From contig BMAT01000071.1 of assembly GCA_019649035.1 (NCBI GenBank), positions 161,927 to 182,374 of the forward strand: a stretch of 20,448 bases of DNA, read 5' to 3'. Positions within the stretch are counted from its first letter, which is position 1. Each line of letters begins with the position of its first letter. Origin of the DNA: Elysia marginata. Its lineage: Eukaryota > Mollusca > Gastropoda > Plakobranchidae. The notes beneath the pieces were generated by a model. The model was given only the letters and a program-made list of their open reading frames with translations. It searched no databases and had not been told where the DNA came from. Position numbers and translations under genes: made by a program. This document shows positions 20,018 through 20,448 of this stretch, in pieces.

Positions 20018-20448
20018 AGAGGCGTGCCATTATTTGTTTTGCGAGTAGCGTGTGAGCTCAGGTTGGGGGGCGTGGGCAGGCAGGTAGGCTAGGCAGTGCC
20101 AGGCAGTGAGCAGTGCTCAGCCAGCCGGCCTCCAGAAGCACCACACCTGTGCAGCGGTTGAGTGTCACCATCTGGAAGCAGCAGTCCAGGCCAGACATTG
20201 TGGTGCCAGTGTGGAATGCCGTCAGACCTGGGAGATGGCGGACAGCTGGAACCTCTTAGGTTTGAGTTTCTCTTCTAGCGGTACTAGATCTATAGGCCTG
20301 CTGCCTGCCTGCTGATACTAACAGTCAGTGTCGGTCTGAGATCGCTTCCAGAGCAGGCAGAGACACATCCCCAGATCTCCTTTCTTGTGATTTCTCCATC
20401 CCCGTCCCTATTTATTTACATTCTATTTCTTTTCTTTATCTCTTCACA
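20018..20448 (+). promoter_or_regulatory. GC-rich promoter/5' exon candidate, runs off the window
   Basis: A clear rise in GC starts at about 20040, with CAGG/CAGTG-rich sequence: AGGCAGTG is tandem at 20091 and 20101, and GCAGGCAGG near 20076 is inverted at 20304-20312. E-boxes include CACCTG near 20145 and CAGCTG at about 20243. An ATG at 20235-20237 has purine at -3 and G at +4 (GAGATGG). It opens MADSWNLLGLSF, with a stop at about 20313 if unspliced. A weak donor-like TTAG/GTTTGAG follows codon 8. The last 100 bases become pyrimidine-rich. It may be the 5' end of a gene lying mostly to the right, but the product is not recognisable. Confidence 0.35.

Noticed and set aside
20106..20315. 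69-codon plus frame in the right-edge GC block
   Set aside because: The full frame opens on GTG, and its upstream part is CAGTG-rich leader-like sequence. Only the internal ATG at 20235 is kept, as a candidate.
1..20448. CRISPR arrays, bacterial operons, rRNA, canonical tRNA or known microRNA
   Set aside because: No regularly spaced repeats with unique spacers, no ribosomal or complete cloverleaf sequence, and none of the common conserved animal microRNA sequences I looked for were seen.

Overview
This window looks like non-coding DNA from an animal nuclear genome. It is AT-rich and has no operon-like packing of frames. It carries long GATA and CT microsatellites, many mononucleotide runs, a decayed non-LTR retrotransposon end and a tRNA-headed SINE-like element. 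The retrotransposon tail has the TTEH...C zinc-knuckle C-terminus and an AAG-rich 3' end, as in many lophotrochozoan LINEs. A mollusc, perhaps a gastropod, is my best guess, but that is inference from repeat style only.

Layout: 61-187 is a GATA array. 1192-1218 is a G-rich patch. 1683-1930 and 2205-2295 (both minus strand) are two pieces of a broken LINE polymerase C-terminus, separated by unassigned DNA. 2891-2938 is a weak tRNA-like trace. 4158-4230 is purine-rich and 5014-5160 is a CT array. 6656-6790 and 7010-7133 are degenerate GACA and then GATA repeats. 7660-7880 is a GC-richer patch with an inverted CCAAT box. 8985-9226 (minus) is the SINE-like element. 10717-10782 is a 22-bp minisatellite, followed by a 14-bp palindrome at 10841. 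13914-14002 and 14325-14410 are diverged copies of an unclassified repeat. 14989-15430 is a GC-richer block with E-boxes and a TATA box. 17183-17620 is GC-richer with a stop-free minus frame. 19997-20448 is a promoter-like block running off the right edge: a TATA-containing dyad, then GC-rich sequence with an ATG in good Kozak context.

No complete protein-coding gene, rRNA or canonical tRNA could be supported. The longer open frames are translated microsatellites, frames inside repeats, or chance frames, several of them opening on TTG or GTG rather than ATG. The most probable real gene signal is the 5' end of a rightward gene starting near 20.03 kb. The rest reads as intergenic or long-intron sequence. 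No part of the window shows genes acting together.
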